64,000 bases of DNA from CAYQDB01 sp964416195. GTDB taxonomy: Bacteria; Zixibacteria; MSB-5A5; GN15; FEB-12. The stretch lies in NCBI GenBank assembly GCA_964416195.1, contig CAYQDB010000008.1, positions 1-64,000 of the forward strand. Direction: 5' to 3'. A program made the position numbers and the translations under genes. Below are positions 43,911 through 52,463 of this stretch, in pieces (positions within the stretch are counted from its first letter, which is position 1; every line of letters begins with the position of its first letter). The notes beneath the pieces were generated by a model. That model worked only from the letters and a program-made list of their open reading frames with translations, made no database searches and was not told where the DNA came from.

Positions 43911-43930
43911 TTATTAAGCAAAGTAGGCTG

Positions 43931-43941
43931 GGTGGCCCACC
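43931..43941. repeat. Small palindrome GGTGG-C-CCACC
   Basis: Perfect 5-bp arms with a 1-nt centre, between 'GTAGGCT' and 'GGTAGG', part of the palindrome cluster. Confidence 0.4.
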
Positions 43942-44031
43942 TTTCAGGTAGGTTCTCAAGTCCTACGCAAATTCGCAATAAATCCGCTGCTGATTACCGC
44001 CTCGCGCCTTTAGTAACAGAAAGGCACATGT

Positions 44032-44403
44032 ATGTCAGGCAATAGCCCGAAGCAGCTCGAGGCCAAACCGCGCAACGCACAGCGCTCCATTAAATCAGGC
44101 AATGCCTGCGGTCCCCGGATGCCCACTGATGGTGTGGCCGCGATCTCTGATCGCGGCTCGCTAACCATCGAACTCAAACCGTTTGGCGTCCTGGAAGCTA
44201 CGCTGGTGGAGAAAATAGCTGTCGCCCACTGCCGCCGGTCTTGTGTTCTATCTTCCTCTTTAGGTGCTTTCGGAATCTTCCGCTACCAATATGCCATCGA
44301 GCGTCAGCATAATCGGGCTATCACGCAATTGCAACGCCTGCAAGACGATTGCTGCCTTTTCCACCTTCAGCCTTCGGAGACACGACCTATTGAGCAAGAT
44401 TAA
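44032..44403 (+). pseudogene. Degraded frame with a palindrome inserted
   Basis: 123 codons. Early residues ('RNAQRS') and late ones ('LKPFGVLEATLVEKIAVAH', 'YQYAIERQHNRAITQLQRLQ') resemble the widespread small 'N-A-R-K/GPRTPEGK...ELxPxGxLExxLVExIA..W' proteins often found near mobile DNA. The middle, where a conserved block is expected, is replaced by the palindrome at 44134-44158, read as 'DGVAAISDRGS'. The Trp of the 'WR' motif is also gone ('HCRRS'). I read it as an inactivated gene. Alternative: chance open frame. Confidence 0.4.
44134..44158. repeat. Palindrome GTGGCCGCGATC / GATCGCGGC (copy 2, inside degraded gene)
   Basis: Same arms as 43887-43910 with a different loop (TCT). It sits in frame inside the degraded ORF 44032-44403. 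Confidence 0.7.
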
Positions 44404-44438
44404 AAAATTACCAAACAAACCCATTTAAGTAGCAGTAG

Positions 44439-44461
44439 GTCGGATCCCCTGTGAATCCGAC
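44439..44461. repeat. Palindrome GTCGGAT/ATCCGAC
   Basis: 7-bp perfect arms, 9-nt loop, after 'CAGTAG'. Confidence 0.6.
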
Positions 44462-44528
44462 ACTCCCTGAGCTATGCTCATTTCAGAACTCGCATCACGT
44501 GGCCGGGTCGCCCACAGCAAAGTAGGGA

Positions 44529-44545
44529 AGGTCCGGAACGGACCT
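44529..44545. repeat. Palindrome AGGTCCG/CGGACCT
   Basis: 7-bp perfect arms with a 3-nt loop, preceded by 'GCAAAGTAGGG'. Confidence 0.6.
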
Positions 44546-44560
44546 GCCGTTTTCTAAGCT

Positions 44561-44583
44561 GGCAGGTCTCTTCGAGACCTGCC
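44561..44583. repeat. Palindrome GGCAGGTCTC/GAGACCTGCC
   Basis: 10-bp perfect arms with a 3-nt loop, followed by 'CTAC'. Strong enough to act as a transcription stop for the convergent kinase gene, though without a T-run. Confidence 0.7.
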
Positions 44584-44616
44584 CTACTTCCTATTGAAGC
44601 TGCGGTTGTACTGCCG

Positions 44617-44636
44617 GGCAGATGTGGATATCTGCC
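44617..44636. repeat. Palindrome GGCAGAT/ATCTGCC (second copy)
   Basis: Same arms as 36349-36368 with loop GTGGAT. It lies 15 bp past the end of the minus-strand kinase gene. Confidence 0.65.
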
Positions 44637-44650
44637 GCCTGCGAAAGTAC

Positions 44651-47122
44651 TTATGTCTTCGTAGCAAATGACTCCACGAAATTGGCCATGTCGGCAGCGA
44701 TCTCTTTAGCTCTCTGGTACCGTTCGTTCGGGTCCTTCTTGAGAGCCTTGTCTATGATATGGTCGAAAAGAAGCGGTATCTGCGCATTCACGTTTGACGG
44801 TTTGTCTGGTTCATGGTTCAGGACTGAGTAGATAAGGGAGGTGATATTCTCTCCTTTGAATGGCCGCCGTCCCAGAAGCATCTCATACATGACGACGCCG
44901 AGAGAGAACAGGTCAGCGCGATGGTCGGTGGCCTGACCTTTGAGCTGTTCGGGCGAGATGTAGTTGGGAGTCCCCATAGCGATGCCGGTTTTGGTCATCG
45001 AGCTGGAATCTATACGAGCGATGCCGAAGTCCATTACCTTGATTCGATAGTCGTGGTGGACCATTACGTTTGCCGGTTTGATGTCGCGGTGGATGATACC
45101 CCGATCATGGGCATACTCCAGCGCATTGCAGATCTGAATGATAATTTGCGCAATGATCCTGTAGTTGAATCGTGTTTTCTTCTTGATCAGGTCTTCCAGG
45201 GTCTGTCCCTCAAGATACTCCATGGCGATGTACTGCAGGTGCCCTTCAGACCCGACGTCATAGATTGTGACGATGTTCGAGTGGGACAATTTGCCCACAG
45301 CCTGTGCCTCACGGTGAAGGCGTTCTTTGAGTTCGGCTTCTTCTTGAGGATCATTGACAAAGTCGAGGCGAATCGTCTTAAGAGCCACCGGGCGGTTGAT
45401 AGCCGGGTCGATGCCCTTGTATACTGTCCCCATGGCGCCTTTTCCGAGAATACCGGTGACCTGGTAGCGACCCAGATTGTGGAGCTCTTCGTGGGGCTTT
45501 ATCACATCGGTCGGTGGCTGGTTGTCCTCGTCCTTGGCGCTTTCGATGACTTCCGGTCGGGAAGGCTCGTCTACGTGAAGCTCAGAGGGAGTTACGATTT
45601 CAGGTTGTGATGAGGACCGGTCTGCTTCTACCACTGATGATGTCTTTTCCACTTCACCGCTGTCGGTATTCGGGGTGGCGGTTGTCACGTCGGTCTCTTC
45701 ATCTATATTGATAGTCTGATGGTCATGCGGATGGTCCTTGCCGGAGTCGAGCGTAAGTGTCGGCTGGTTCTCGGGGTCTTGCTTAGAGGATTTTATCTCT
45801 CGGACCGCGATGGGTTTCTCGGGGGCGGCTAGAGTAGGTTCGATTTCTATCTTGGGAAGCTTCATCTTTGCTTTTGGTTTGTCTTCGATTTCCATACCGA
45901 GTAACCGCGAGTCAAGGAAAGGAGAGGCGAGCATGAACAAAAACAATTCCAGGGCGATATAGATTGTCTCCGGGATAACCCTTAAGGAACTGACCAGGAA
46001 GTAGCTTACGTTTGCTAAAATGATGAAACCGATACCAAGGATAATCATACGATGTAGCAACGATACCTGAGGCAGGGTGAAAGCGCACAGACCGCCAATC
46101 AGAAACAAGATCAGCATGATCAGAATCGGCTGGTCGTCCTTCAGAAACAGGAAATTGTCGTTGATGATGTTTTCCATAACGGTGGCTTTGATGGCCAGCT
46201 TGGGCACATTGCTTTGCACCGGTGTATCGAATGTCTCTTGATGGGCGAAGTCGTTCACCCCAAGCAAAACCAGCTTGCCTTTCAAGCGGGAATAGTTGAA
46301 GTCTTCACCGAGAACTTCGGCCGCAGAGTAAGTGGTAAAGGCATTTCCTTTGGCGAACGACAGGAAGTATTCGCTGTTGGTCTCTATGGGGATTCTTCGC
46401 TTGTTGCCCAGTAATATTTCCTTATTCTCTACTACCTTTATCTGATCGGGAGTGACACCGAGGTATGCCGCTGCCGCTGTCAGCGAGAGAGAGGGATAGT
46501 AGTAGCCTTCATAATTCATGATTAGCGGCTGATGCCGCAGGACCCGGTCCTCGTCCGGCATGGTGTAGTCAAATCCTAAATACGGCTTGCTTTCCAAGAG
46601 CTTCCCTGCAGGTAAAAAGACTTTCCTGACCAGCAGGCTTGAACTCTCGTCTATGATGCCGAGAGGGTTGTCTACGGCAACGGAATTATTAAACAGGTAA
46701 TCGGGATTGCGGGTCTTGTTGCTGCGGAAAGTAGCCAGGGCAATGTCGTACGGGATGACGACGTTTTTGATCCAGCTCAACTGCCCGGCTAGTATCGACG
46801 TATACCCGGCTGAGTCTTGCGCGGCGTTTTCACCGAGCTCGAAATTTACGGCGATGGCTTTGGGCTCGCTATTGGCGACCGCGGCCAACATATCTGCGAT
46901 AAGGTCCCGATTCCATGGCCAGTTGCCATACTCATCCTGAGCCCTGCCATCCACGGTTACCAGAACCACATTTGGTGGTACACTCTCCTGAGCCGTGACG
47001 CGACAGAGAAAGTCATTCAGAGAACGCTGCAGGTTATCCAAGGGTCCAAAGCCGTTGGCGTAAAGGATTACGATCAGAAACGACGTCAGAAGGTACAAGA
47101 TATAGGATGCATACTTGCTCAT
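44651..47122 (-). CDS. CHASE2-domain transmembrane Ser/Thr protein kinase
   Basis: 823 residues from the ATG at 47122 (a GTG at 47125 is adjacent; AAAGGG upstream). TM helix about 8-25, then an outside CHASE2 sensor domain (about 40-310; 'VVLVTVDGRAQDEYGNWPW' and later 'LKGKLVLLGVNDF'), then three TM helices (about 330-410). A linker of about 140 residues rich in Pro, Glu and Thr leads to a Hanks-type kinase (about 555-820): Gly loop 'ILGKGAMGTVYKG', Lys in 'VALKTIRL', 'IIHRDIKPANVM', 'KVMDFGIAR', 'GTPNYISPEQL'. Kinase at the C-terminus and sensor outside is the reverse of the common PknB/PASTA order. It is the last gene of a minus-strand trio with a phosphoesterase and an FHA protein. Confidence 0.92.
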   Translation of the reverse strand: MSKYASYILYLLTSFLIVILYANGFGPLDNLQRSLNDFLCRVTAQESVPPNVVLVTVDGRAQDEYGNWPWNRDLIADMLAAVANSEPKAIAVNFELGENAAQDSAGYTSILAGQLSWIKNVVIPYDIALATFRSNKTRNPDYLFNNSVAVDNPLGIIDESSSLLVRKVFLPAGKLLESKPYLGFDYTMPDEDRVLRHQPLIMNYEGYYYPSLSLTAAAAYLGVTPDQIKVVENKEILLGNKRRIPIETNSEYFLSFAKGNAFTTYSAAEVLGEDFNYSRLKGKLVLLGVNDFAHQETFDTPVQSNVPKLAIKATVMENIINDNFLFLKDDQPILIMLILFLIGGLCAFTLPQVSLLHRMIILGIGFIILANVSYFLVSSLRVIPETIYIALELFLFMLASPFLDSRLLGMEIEDKPKAKMKLPKIEIEPTLAAPEKPIAVREIKSSKQDPENQPTLTLDSGKDHPHDHQTINIDEETDVTTATPNTDSGEVEKTSSVVEADRSSSQPEIVTPSELHVDEPSRPEVIESAKDEDNQPPTDVIKPHEELHNLGRYQVTGILGKGAMGTVYKGIDPAINRPVALKTIRLDFVNDPQEEAELKERLHREAQAVGKLSHSNIVTIYDVGSEGHLQYIAMEYLEGQTLEDLIKKKTRFNYRIIAQIIIQICNALEYAHDRGIIHRDIKPANVMVHHDYRIKVMDFGIARIDSSSMTKTGIAMGTPNYISPEQLKGQATDHRADLFSLGVVMYEMLLGRRPFKGENITSLIYSVLNHEPDKPSNVNAQIPLLFDHIIDKALKKDPNERYQRAKEIAADMANFVESFATKT

Positions 47123-47134
47123 CACGACCCTTTT

Positions 47135-47872
47135 CTATCGTCCTACTGTCAATCGGTCAATCAGTATGTCTGGAAGACGCGCCTGAGCCATTTTGCTCTG
47201 TGCAGTTTCTATGTCATACTCTACCCGATGATAGGTGACTTCTTCTTCGCCTTCTTCATTGATGTCGAATGTTACATAACAGGCTCTGGGATCATTGTCG
47301 CGTGGTTGGCCGACAGACCCGATATTAATCAGGTGTCGGGTTTCGCTGTTGGGAAGGAAACTGTGTCCTACCCTCCTGCGTAGCGGTTGGTTGGGCATCT
47401 CGGAAAAGATGAGCGGGATATGGGAGTGGCCGTGAAAGCACAGCCTCCCTTGCAACCGTTCAAAAGCTGCCGTGGCTTCATCGGGGCCCAAAACGTAGTG
47501 CCACCGATCGGGCTCAAAAGGGGAAGCGTGCACAAGGTACAGGTCGTCAATGTAGCGGTCTATTTCAAAATCAGCCATCAACGAGAGTTCCTTGTCGGTC
47601 AGATGGTCTTGCGTCCATACGGCTGACACACGGGCTGCGTGGGTATAGCTGTCAGGCGGTTCAAGACCGAGGATGACGTACTCGTGGTTACCCATCAGTT
47701 TGATGTCGCAGTTTTTGCTTACCAATTCCAGGCAGGCAGTCGGATCGCTGCCGTACCCGATGACATCGCCCAGGCAGTGGATCTTGTCTACCTTCTGTTT
47801 ATCTATATCCTGTAGAACAGCGGTTAGCGCCTCTAAGTTACCGTGCACGTCCGAGATTAAGGCAAGCTTCAT
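47135..47872 (-). CDS. Calcineurin-like metallophosphoesterase
   Basis: 245 residues of the YfcE/PPP-related metallophosphoesterase group. 'LALISDVHGNLEAL' (metal site I, D-x-H), 'CLGDVIGYGSDPTACLEL' (G-D-x2-G), 'LMGNHEYV' (G-N-H), a 'HASPF' His and 'CFHGHSHIPLIF' (G-H-S-H) are all there. The N-terminal 'GDVIGYGSDP' form is like bacterial Ser/Thr- or nucleotide-directed enzymes. The start abuts the FHA gene's stop with no gap, and it is 12 bp before the kinase gene, so it is co-transcribed. It may remove phosphates placed by the kinase; this is inferred from context only. Confidence 0.9.
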   Translation of the reverse strand: MKLALISDVHGNLEALTAVLQDIDKQKVDKIHCLGDVIGYGSDPTACLELVSKNCDIKLMGNHEYVILGLEPPDSYTHAARVSAVWTQDHLTDKELSLMADFEIDRYIDDLYLVHASPFEPDRWHYVLGPDEATAAFERLQGRLCFHGHSHIPLIFSEMPNQPLRRRVGHSFLPNSETRHLINIGSVGQPRDNDPRACYVTFDINEEGEEEVTYHRVEYDIETAQSKMAQARLPDILIDRLTVGR

Positions 47873-48568
47873 TCAGCGATTTCCTTCGACGAACTTGAAA
47901 GTACTCTTCCCGATGGTAATAAAGTCACCGTTTTTGAGTACGCAACGGTCGATTTCCTCACCGTTGACTTTGGTCTTGCCTCTCTTGCCGAGATTTACAA
48001 GAGCAAATCCGCTGTTCTCCTTGACAATCTTGGCTTGTATGCCGGAAAGCAAAAAACCCTTGGCGCGCACATGGACGAATTTCGCTTTGCCGAGTGTCGT
48101 TACATCTCGATCAATCCGGAACTCGGAAAAATCGGCGTTTTCCTCGCCGATCAGCACCGAGCCGCCATACCTGGTGACCATTTCCTTTTCCACCTTGTCA
48201 TTTTCAAGCAGCTTTTTTTGCCGTTTGGTCCTGAGCACCATCGTGCCGTCGAAGTTAGCTCCGGCATTCTGTCCCTGCGAGATTTCGTTGTGGTAGACGA
48301 GGGAATACTTGCCGATGGTGATGATATCGTCTTCGCGTAGGACCTCCTCGGAAACCTTGCGGTTATTAACAAAGGTGCCGTTCAGCGATTCATTGTCCAT
48401 GACCACCGCAGCGTTGTTGTTGAACTCGATTATGGCGTGTTTTCGCGAGACCGCCCGGTTTTCCAGTACAATGTCGTTGTCGTTCGTGCGACCTATTGAT
48501 ATTCGCTTCTTTTCCGTGACAATGCGCTCAATCACCTTGTCCTCAAATTTGACAATAATTTCTGGCAT
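47873..48568 (-). CDS. Double FHA-domain protein
   Basis: 231 residues from the ATG at 48568 (GGGAAAGGAAT upstream); a longer frame reaches 48649 but adds basic unstructured sequence. The first FHA domain (about 5-90) has 'RISIGRTNDNDIVL', 'VSRKHAIIE' and 'SLNGTFVNNRKV'. The second (about 145-231) has 'TTLGKAKFVHVRAKG', 'NLGKRGKTKVNGEEI' and 'FITIGKSTFKFV', with the Ser/His of the phospho-pocket less clear. FHA domains bind phosphothreonine, so this is the natural reader for the kinase encoded two genes downstream. First gene of the trio. Confidence 0.9.
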   Translation of the reverse strand: MPEIIVKFEDKVIERIVTEKKRISIGRTNDNDIVLENRAVSRKHAIIEFNNNAAVVMDNESLNGTFVNNRKVSEEVLREDDIITIGKYSLVYHNEISQGQNAGANFDGTMVLRTKRQKKLLENDKVEKEMVTRYGGSVLIGEENADFSEFRIDRDVTTLGKAKFVHVRAKGFLLSGIQAKIVKENSGFALVNLGKRGKTKVNGEEIDRCVLKNGDFITIGKSTFKFVEGNR

Positions 48569-48699
48569 AGGCGATTCCTTTCCCTCTCGCTGTGGTCTCT
48601 CCTGCCCCTTCTGGTTGCAAGGCCTCGATCTTGTTAGTGCTAAACGCACTACTGCTACGAACTCTTGTCATTATCTGACAAGTCAGTTATATTGTCGGC

Positions 48700-49662
48700 A
48701 TGAGGATAGGAATCCTAAACCTAAAAGGCCGGGTTGTAGCTGCTCCTCTGGCCGGGGTGTCCAACCGCCCGTTTAGGCTCTTGGCGCTGAAGGCCGGCGC
48801 TGCCCTAACTTTCACTGAGATGGTCTCTTCCGAAGGAATTATCCGTCATCAGGCGAAGACCTTGTCGCTGATGGAGTTTGGACCGGATGAGCGGCCGACA
48901 GGGATACAGATATTTGGTTCCAGTCCGGAGGTGATGGAACAGGCAGCTCGGATGATCATCCATCGGAGCAATCCGGATTTGATTGATATCAATTTTGGCT
49001 GCCCGGTCAGGAAAGTTGTCAACCACAACGGTGGCGCAGCTATCCTGAAAGACCTGGTGCTAACAGAAGAGATTATCCGAGCGACTGTCGAAGGGGCACG
49101 GGAGACCCCGGTAACGATTAAAATGCGCACTGGCTGGGACGACAGAAACCCTGTCTATGAGAGAGTGGGGCAAATTGCCCAGGAGGCCGGGGTTGCCGCC
49201 GTGACCCTTCATGCCCGCAGTCGCAGCAGGGGTTTTTCCGGTGGAGCCGACTGGACGGCTATCAAGAAACTGAAAGAGGGTGTGAATATTCCCGTAATTG
49301 GCAATGGGGATGTCAGAACACCGGCCGACGCCAAAAGGATGCTGGATGAAACCGGCTGCGACGGGGTGATGATTGGCCGGGCAGCGCTGGGGAATCCGTT
49401 TATTTTCGAGCAGGTGAATCATTATCTGGTAACAGGTGAACTGTTGCCAGAACCGACGGTGCGGGACAAGATAAGAATGGCTTGCCATCATGCTCAGCTT
49501 ATGGCCGAGGAGTTTGGCGAACAAAGGGGCATTGTCAAAATGCGTCGATACCTAGGTTGGTATGTCAAAGGTTTCCCTGGTGCCTCCGAGTTGCGGCCAC
49601 AACTTTTTCGAGTTAATGCACTGGCGGATATATATAGGGTCTTCGAGTACTATTTCAGCTAA
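48700..49662 (+). CDS. dus: tRNA-dihydrouridine synthase
   Basis: 320 residues, FMN-dependent reduction of uridine in tRNA. 'VVAAPLAGVSNRPFRLLAL' start, 'GIQIFGSSPEVM', catalytic Cys in 'DINFGCPVRKVVNHNGGAA', 'VTIKMRTGWDD', 'TLHARSRSRGFSGGADW', 'IPVIGNGDVRTP' and 'CDGVMIGRAALGNPF'. Closest by pattern to the DusB class. Divergent from the FHA gene, 131 bp away. Confidence 0.95.
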   Translation: MRIGILNLKGRVVAAPLAGVSNRPFRLLALKAGAALTFTEMVSSEGIIRHQAKTLSLMEFGPDERPTGIQIFGSSPEVMEQAARMIIHRSNPDLIDINFGCPVRKVVNHNGGAAILKDLVLTEEIIRATVEGARETPVTIKMRTGWDDRNPVYERVGQIAQEAGVAAVTLHARSRSRGFSGGADWTAIKKLKEGVNIPVIGNGDVRTPADAKRMLDETGCDGVMIGRAALGNPFIFEQVNHYLVTGELLPEPTVRDKIRMACHHAQLMAEEFGEQRGIVKMRRYLGWYVKGFPGASELRPQLFRVNALADIYRVFEYYFS

Positions 49663-49732
49663 GGACTGGTAGAAGCCCCCCGTACTGCTCCAACTGTTTC
49701 GCTGAAGGAATGAAGCTCTCGTGTCAAAATCG

Positions 49733-49761
49733 TTGCCCAAGATAATGTTCCTTCTTATATT
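49733..49761 (+). promoter_or_regulatory. Candidate promoter for etfA
   Basis: TTGCCC at 49733-49738, 17-bp spacer, TATATT at 49756-49761. A ribosome site GAGAAGG (49784-49790) follows, 7 bp before the etfA ATG. Confidence 0.55.
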
Positions 49762-49797
49762 CCAAATTAAACTTGCACAAACAGAGAAGGTGTCTGT

Positions 49798-50760
49798 ATG
49801 AAAATATTGATTGTATCTCTGCAGAAAGACGGCAAACTTGTTTCGACCTCGTTTGAGCAGATTGAAGCCGCCAAATCTCTTGGCGGCGAGCTGTATACCG
49901 TGGTTATGGCTGAGCAGGCCGACGCCCTGGCTTCAGATTTAGCTTTACGAGGTGGAGGAAAGGTGCTGGCTGTCTCCTATCCGAATCTTCGCTACTACAA
50001 TGACGAGGTCTATGTCAATGTACTGTCAGAACTGATCGCCAAATATTCTCCTGATCTGGTGCTGGGACCGGCGACGTTCTATGGCAAGGCCTTATTCGGG
50101 CGCTTGGCTGCCAAAAATGGTGGAGCGATGGCGTCCGATGTAACACATATCACCCTGGAAGATGGCAATCTGGTCGTTACCCGCCCTCACTATGGGGGTT
50201 CGGTGGTTTCCAAGATCGTCCCCAATTCCGGTGGACCGTTCTTTGCAACCCTCAGACCGAAGATATATCCTGAGTCTAAAGATGGCGCCGGTGAGGTTGT
50301 TGCCGAGGCGGTTGAGGCTGCTGGAATGGAGCCCAAAACGGTTGTCAAAGAGATGAAGGTGGAATCAACCGGTTCAGTTAATCTGACCGAAGCCGATGTC
50401 ATCGTTTCCGCCGGGCGGGGAATGAAAGGCCCGGAAAACCTGCCGATTGTCCAGGAACTGGCGGACTCGCTTGGGGCCGCCTTTGGCGCTTCGAGAGCTA
50501 TTGTCGATGCCGGATGGATTGCTTACTCCCACCAGGTCGGTCAGACAGGGAAGACCGTCAATCCAAAACTTTATATTGCCGTAGGCATCTCCGGGGCAAT
50601 ACAACACCTGGTGGGGATGCGGACTTCTGGAACGATTGTGGCTGTAAACAAGGACAAGGATGCCCCCATCTTCAATATCGCCAACTACGGTATCGTTGGT
50701 GATGCCTTTGAAATCGTTCCGGCCCTGACGAAGAAGTTCAAAGCTGAATTGGCTAACTGA
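49798..50760 (+). CDS. etfA: Electron transfer flavoprotein subunit alpha
   Basis: 320 residues. N-terminal domain with the ETF alpha/beta fold ('FEQIEAAKSLGGELYTVV'), C-terminal FAD-binding domain with 'IVSAGRGMKGPENL', 'GASRAIVDAGW', 'QVGQTGKTVNPKLYIAVGISGAIQHLVGM' and 'APIFNIANYGIVGDAFEIVP'. It takes electrons from acyl-CoA or other dehydrogenases. The usual partner etfB is not next to it: the gene has its own promoter and ends before a repeat. EtfB must be encoded elsewhere. Confidence 0.96.
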   Translation: MKILIVSLQKDGKLVSTSFEQIEAAKSLGGELYTVVMAEQADALASDLALRGGGKVLAVSYPNLRYYNDEVYVNVLSELIAKYSPDLVLGPATFYGKALFGRLAAKNGGAMASDVTHITLEDGNLVVTRPHYGGSVVSKIVPNSGGPFFATLRPKIYPESKDGAGEVVAEAVEAAGMEPKTVVKEMKVESTGSVNLTEADVIVSAGRGMKGPENLPIVQELADSLGAAFGASRAIVDAGWIAYSHQVGQTGKTVNPKLYIAVGISGAIQHLVGMRTSGTIVAVNKDKDAPIFNIANYGIVGDAFEIVPALTKKFKAELAN

Positions 50761-50773
50761 CGACCTCCAGGTT

Positions 50774-50826
50774 TCATCCTTCGACTCTGCCCTCCGGGGT
50801 CGGGTCAGGATGGCTCAGGATGACAG
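50774..50826. repeat. Dispersed imperfect inverted repeat
   Basis: 'TCATCCTTCGACTC' ... 'GCTCAGGATGACA' around a GC-rich centre; it resembles a common short dispersed genomic element. It lies between convergent etfA and the PKD lipoprotein gene, and may also stop transcription. Confidence 0.5.
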
Positions 50827-50954
50827 CCATCGGCTGGTTTATTAACAGCACTATGGTAAGCGGTATAAGTCATAGCAGGAAACCCAAGTTATAGTAGGCG
50901 GTCCAGTCACAGTGAGCGCAGTAGAACCATGACCTACATGGCCTCTCTTAACCA

Positions 50955-52427
50955 TCATGGTTCGGCGACATAAACACTGTCAGATACTTGGGCTGTGTCA
51001 CAGTTGTTGCTGATCGTCAAGGATATGTAATGCCAACCGGTGTCGGCGAACGTTTGCAGTACCTCGAGGTCGTTGTCGAATACGAGGGAATCGCCTAAGG
51101 GGTCTATTATCCACTGACGGCTCAGGATTATACCTGGTGACTCATCAGTAAAGGTGAATGTTGTTTCTAGGGTCCCGGTGGCGGGAGTGATGCTGAATAT
51201 GACGGTGTCGAACAGATCAGCCAATATCACGAAATCCTCCTGCACGAGCGTATCTGCCATCGTGTCGATGCCGCAGACCCCGTAGACTTCCAGGCTACAG
51301 GTGTATACGCCCACATCGTATGCATGAACGGGGTTCGAATCGTTATAGAGGGTGTCGCCGTCGCCAAAATGCCATATCAAGCTGTCGATTCTACCAAGCG
51401 ATTCGCTCTTGAATTTCACTTGGAACTGTCGTCCCGCCCAGTAACAGGAGGTAGCGGGGCTTTCGGCGATAAAAGCCGCCGTAGTACTATCGTATACTCT
51501 AATCGTATCGGTCGTTGTGATTCCGGGACCGCCGCTTGATGCGGTCAGGGTGACGACGAAAATACCAGTATCTGTATACTCATGTGTGGGAAGTGGATCG
51601 CCGTCCAATTCCTGACCATCGCCAAAATCCCAGTGCCACGCATCCATAGCCTGCCCCTGGGGAGGAACAGACTCGTCGTGAAAAGCCACTGTCAGGGGTG
51701 CACACCCTTCGAATAGCGCTAGAGTGTCCAGCGGAGAGGGGTAAGTAGCGCTGAACGCCACCTCCGGGCACTCTACGATCTCTATCAGGCTGTCATGGGT
51801 TATCGCTTTGGTGCCGCATCCGCCCGTCACGGTGAGACTGACACTGTAGATACCGATTGAGTCATACACGTGCGTGGGATTGGAGTCGGTGGATGTGCTG
51901 TCATCGCCGAAGTTCCATTGCCATGAAGTAACGCCGCCATAGTCGACCGGTGTGAAGGTCACTTCAAGCCCGGGACAGCCGTATGTTGTGTCGGCGGTGA
52001 AATCGGCAATAGTGGTTCCCACAATGATGCAGCGCTTCTTAAACTCGGTGTCCTCACCGTCATCGGCGCTGTTCTTGATGGTGAGGGTAACATCGTACGT
52101 ACCGGCGCTGTCGTAAGTATGAACAGGATTAACGATTGACTCATTTACAACGGTATCGTTACCATCTATAATGTAGTGTTCTCCAGAAAGGGTGTCACCG
52201 TCACCGAAATTCCAGAACAAGCTATCATGTGGACCGTTCGATAGGTTCGTAAACTTCACCGTAAGCGGGGTACAGCCGGTGTCGACGTCAACACTAAACT
52301 CTGCAGTCGGATGACCGGCAATGGTTACTTCAGTGTATTCTGTGATCAAGTCATCGCATCCGGGCAGCAAATATGCCAGGGCAATAACCAAAAAAGCGAT
52401 AGTGGGCAAGCAAATCCTGCGGCTCAT
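50955..52427 (-). CDS. Multi-PKD-domain lipoprotein
   Basis: 490 residues from the ATG at 52427 (GAAGGAAGG just upstream; a GTG five codons earlier is less likely). Lipobox 'LPGC' at about residue 24 marks an anchored lipoprotein. Five PKD domains of about 85-90 residues follow, each with 'FWNFGDGDT', 'WQWNFGDDST', 'WHWDFGDGQE', 'LIWHFGDGDT' or a degenerate last copy ('RQWIIDPLGD'), ending in 'Y-D-S-x-G-x-Y-x-V-x-L'. There is no catalytic domain, so it is likely an adhesive or spacer surface protein. Alone on the minus strand with its own promoter at 52464-52492. Confidence 0.9.
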   Translation of the reverse strand: MSRRICLPTIAFLVIALAYLLPGCDDLITEYTEVTIAGHPTAEFSVDVDTGCTPLTVKFTNLSNGPHDSLFWNFGDGDTLSGEHYIIDGNDTVVNESIVNPVHTYDSAGTYDVTLTIKNSADDGEDTEFKKRCIIVGTTIADFTADTTYGCPGLEVTFTPVDYGGVTSWQWNFGDDSTSTDSNPTHVYDSIGIYSVSLTVTGGCGTKAITHDSLIEIVECPEVAFSATYPSPLDTLALFEGCAPLTVAFHDESVPPQGQAMDAWHWDFGDGQELDGDPLPTHEYTDTGIFVVTLTASSGGPGITTTDTIRVYDSTTAAFIAESPATSCYWAGRQFQVKFKSESLGRIDSLIWHFGDGDTLYNDSNPVHAYDVGVYTCSLEVYGVCGIDTMADTLVQEDFVILADLFDTVIFSITPATGTLETTFTFTDESPGIILSRQWIIDPLGDSLVFDNDLEVLQTFADTGWHYISLTISNNCDTAQVSDSVYVAEP

Positions 52428-52463
52428 GATACCTTCCTTCACTGTTCTGAATTGCCAATTGAT

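Larger units (their letters stand above)
43852..44650. other. 800-bp palindrome-rich stretch between convergent genes
   Basis: Holds at least seven different palindromes (listed separately) and one degraded reading frame (44032-44403), and no intact gene. The spacer phrase 'GCAAAGTAGG' recurs before palindromes at 43918 and 44518. This looks like a landing site for REP/BIME-type elements. Confidence 0.65.

Noticed and set aside
44561..44583. GGCAGGTCTC hairpin as a standard terminator of the kinase gene
   Set aside because: Strong stem but no T-run on either strand; left as a repeat that might still pause transcription.
43852..44650. Palindrome cluster as a CRISPR array
   Set aside because: The repeated units differ in sequence and spacing and have no unique spacers of constant length; no cas genes nearby.
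44921..45610. 229-codon frame antisense to the kinase gene
   Set aside because: It is the mirror of well-conserved kinase codons; the kinase motifs on the minus strand account for the sequence.
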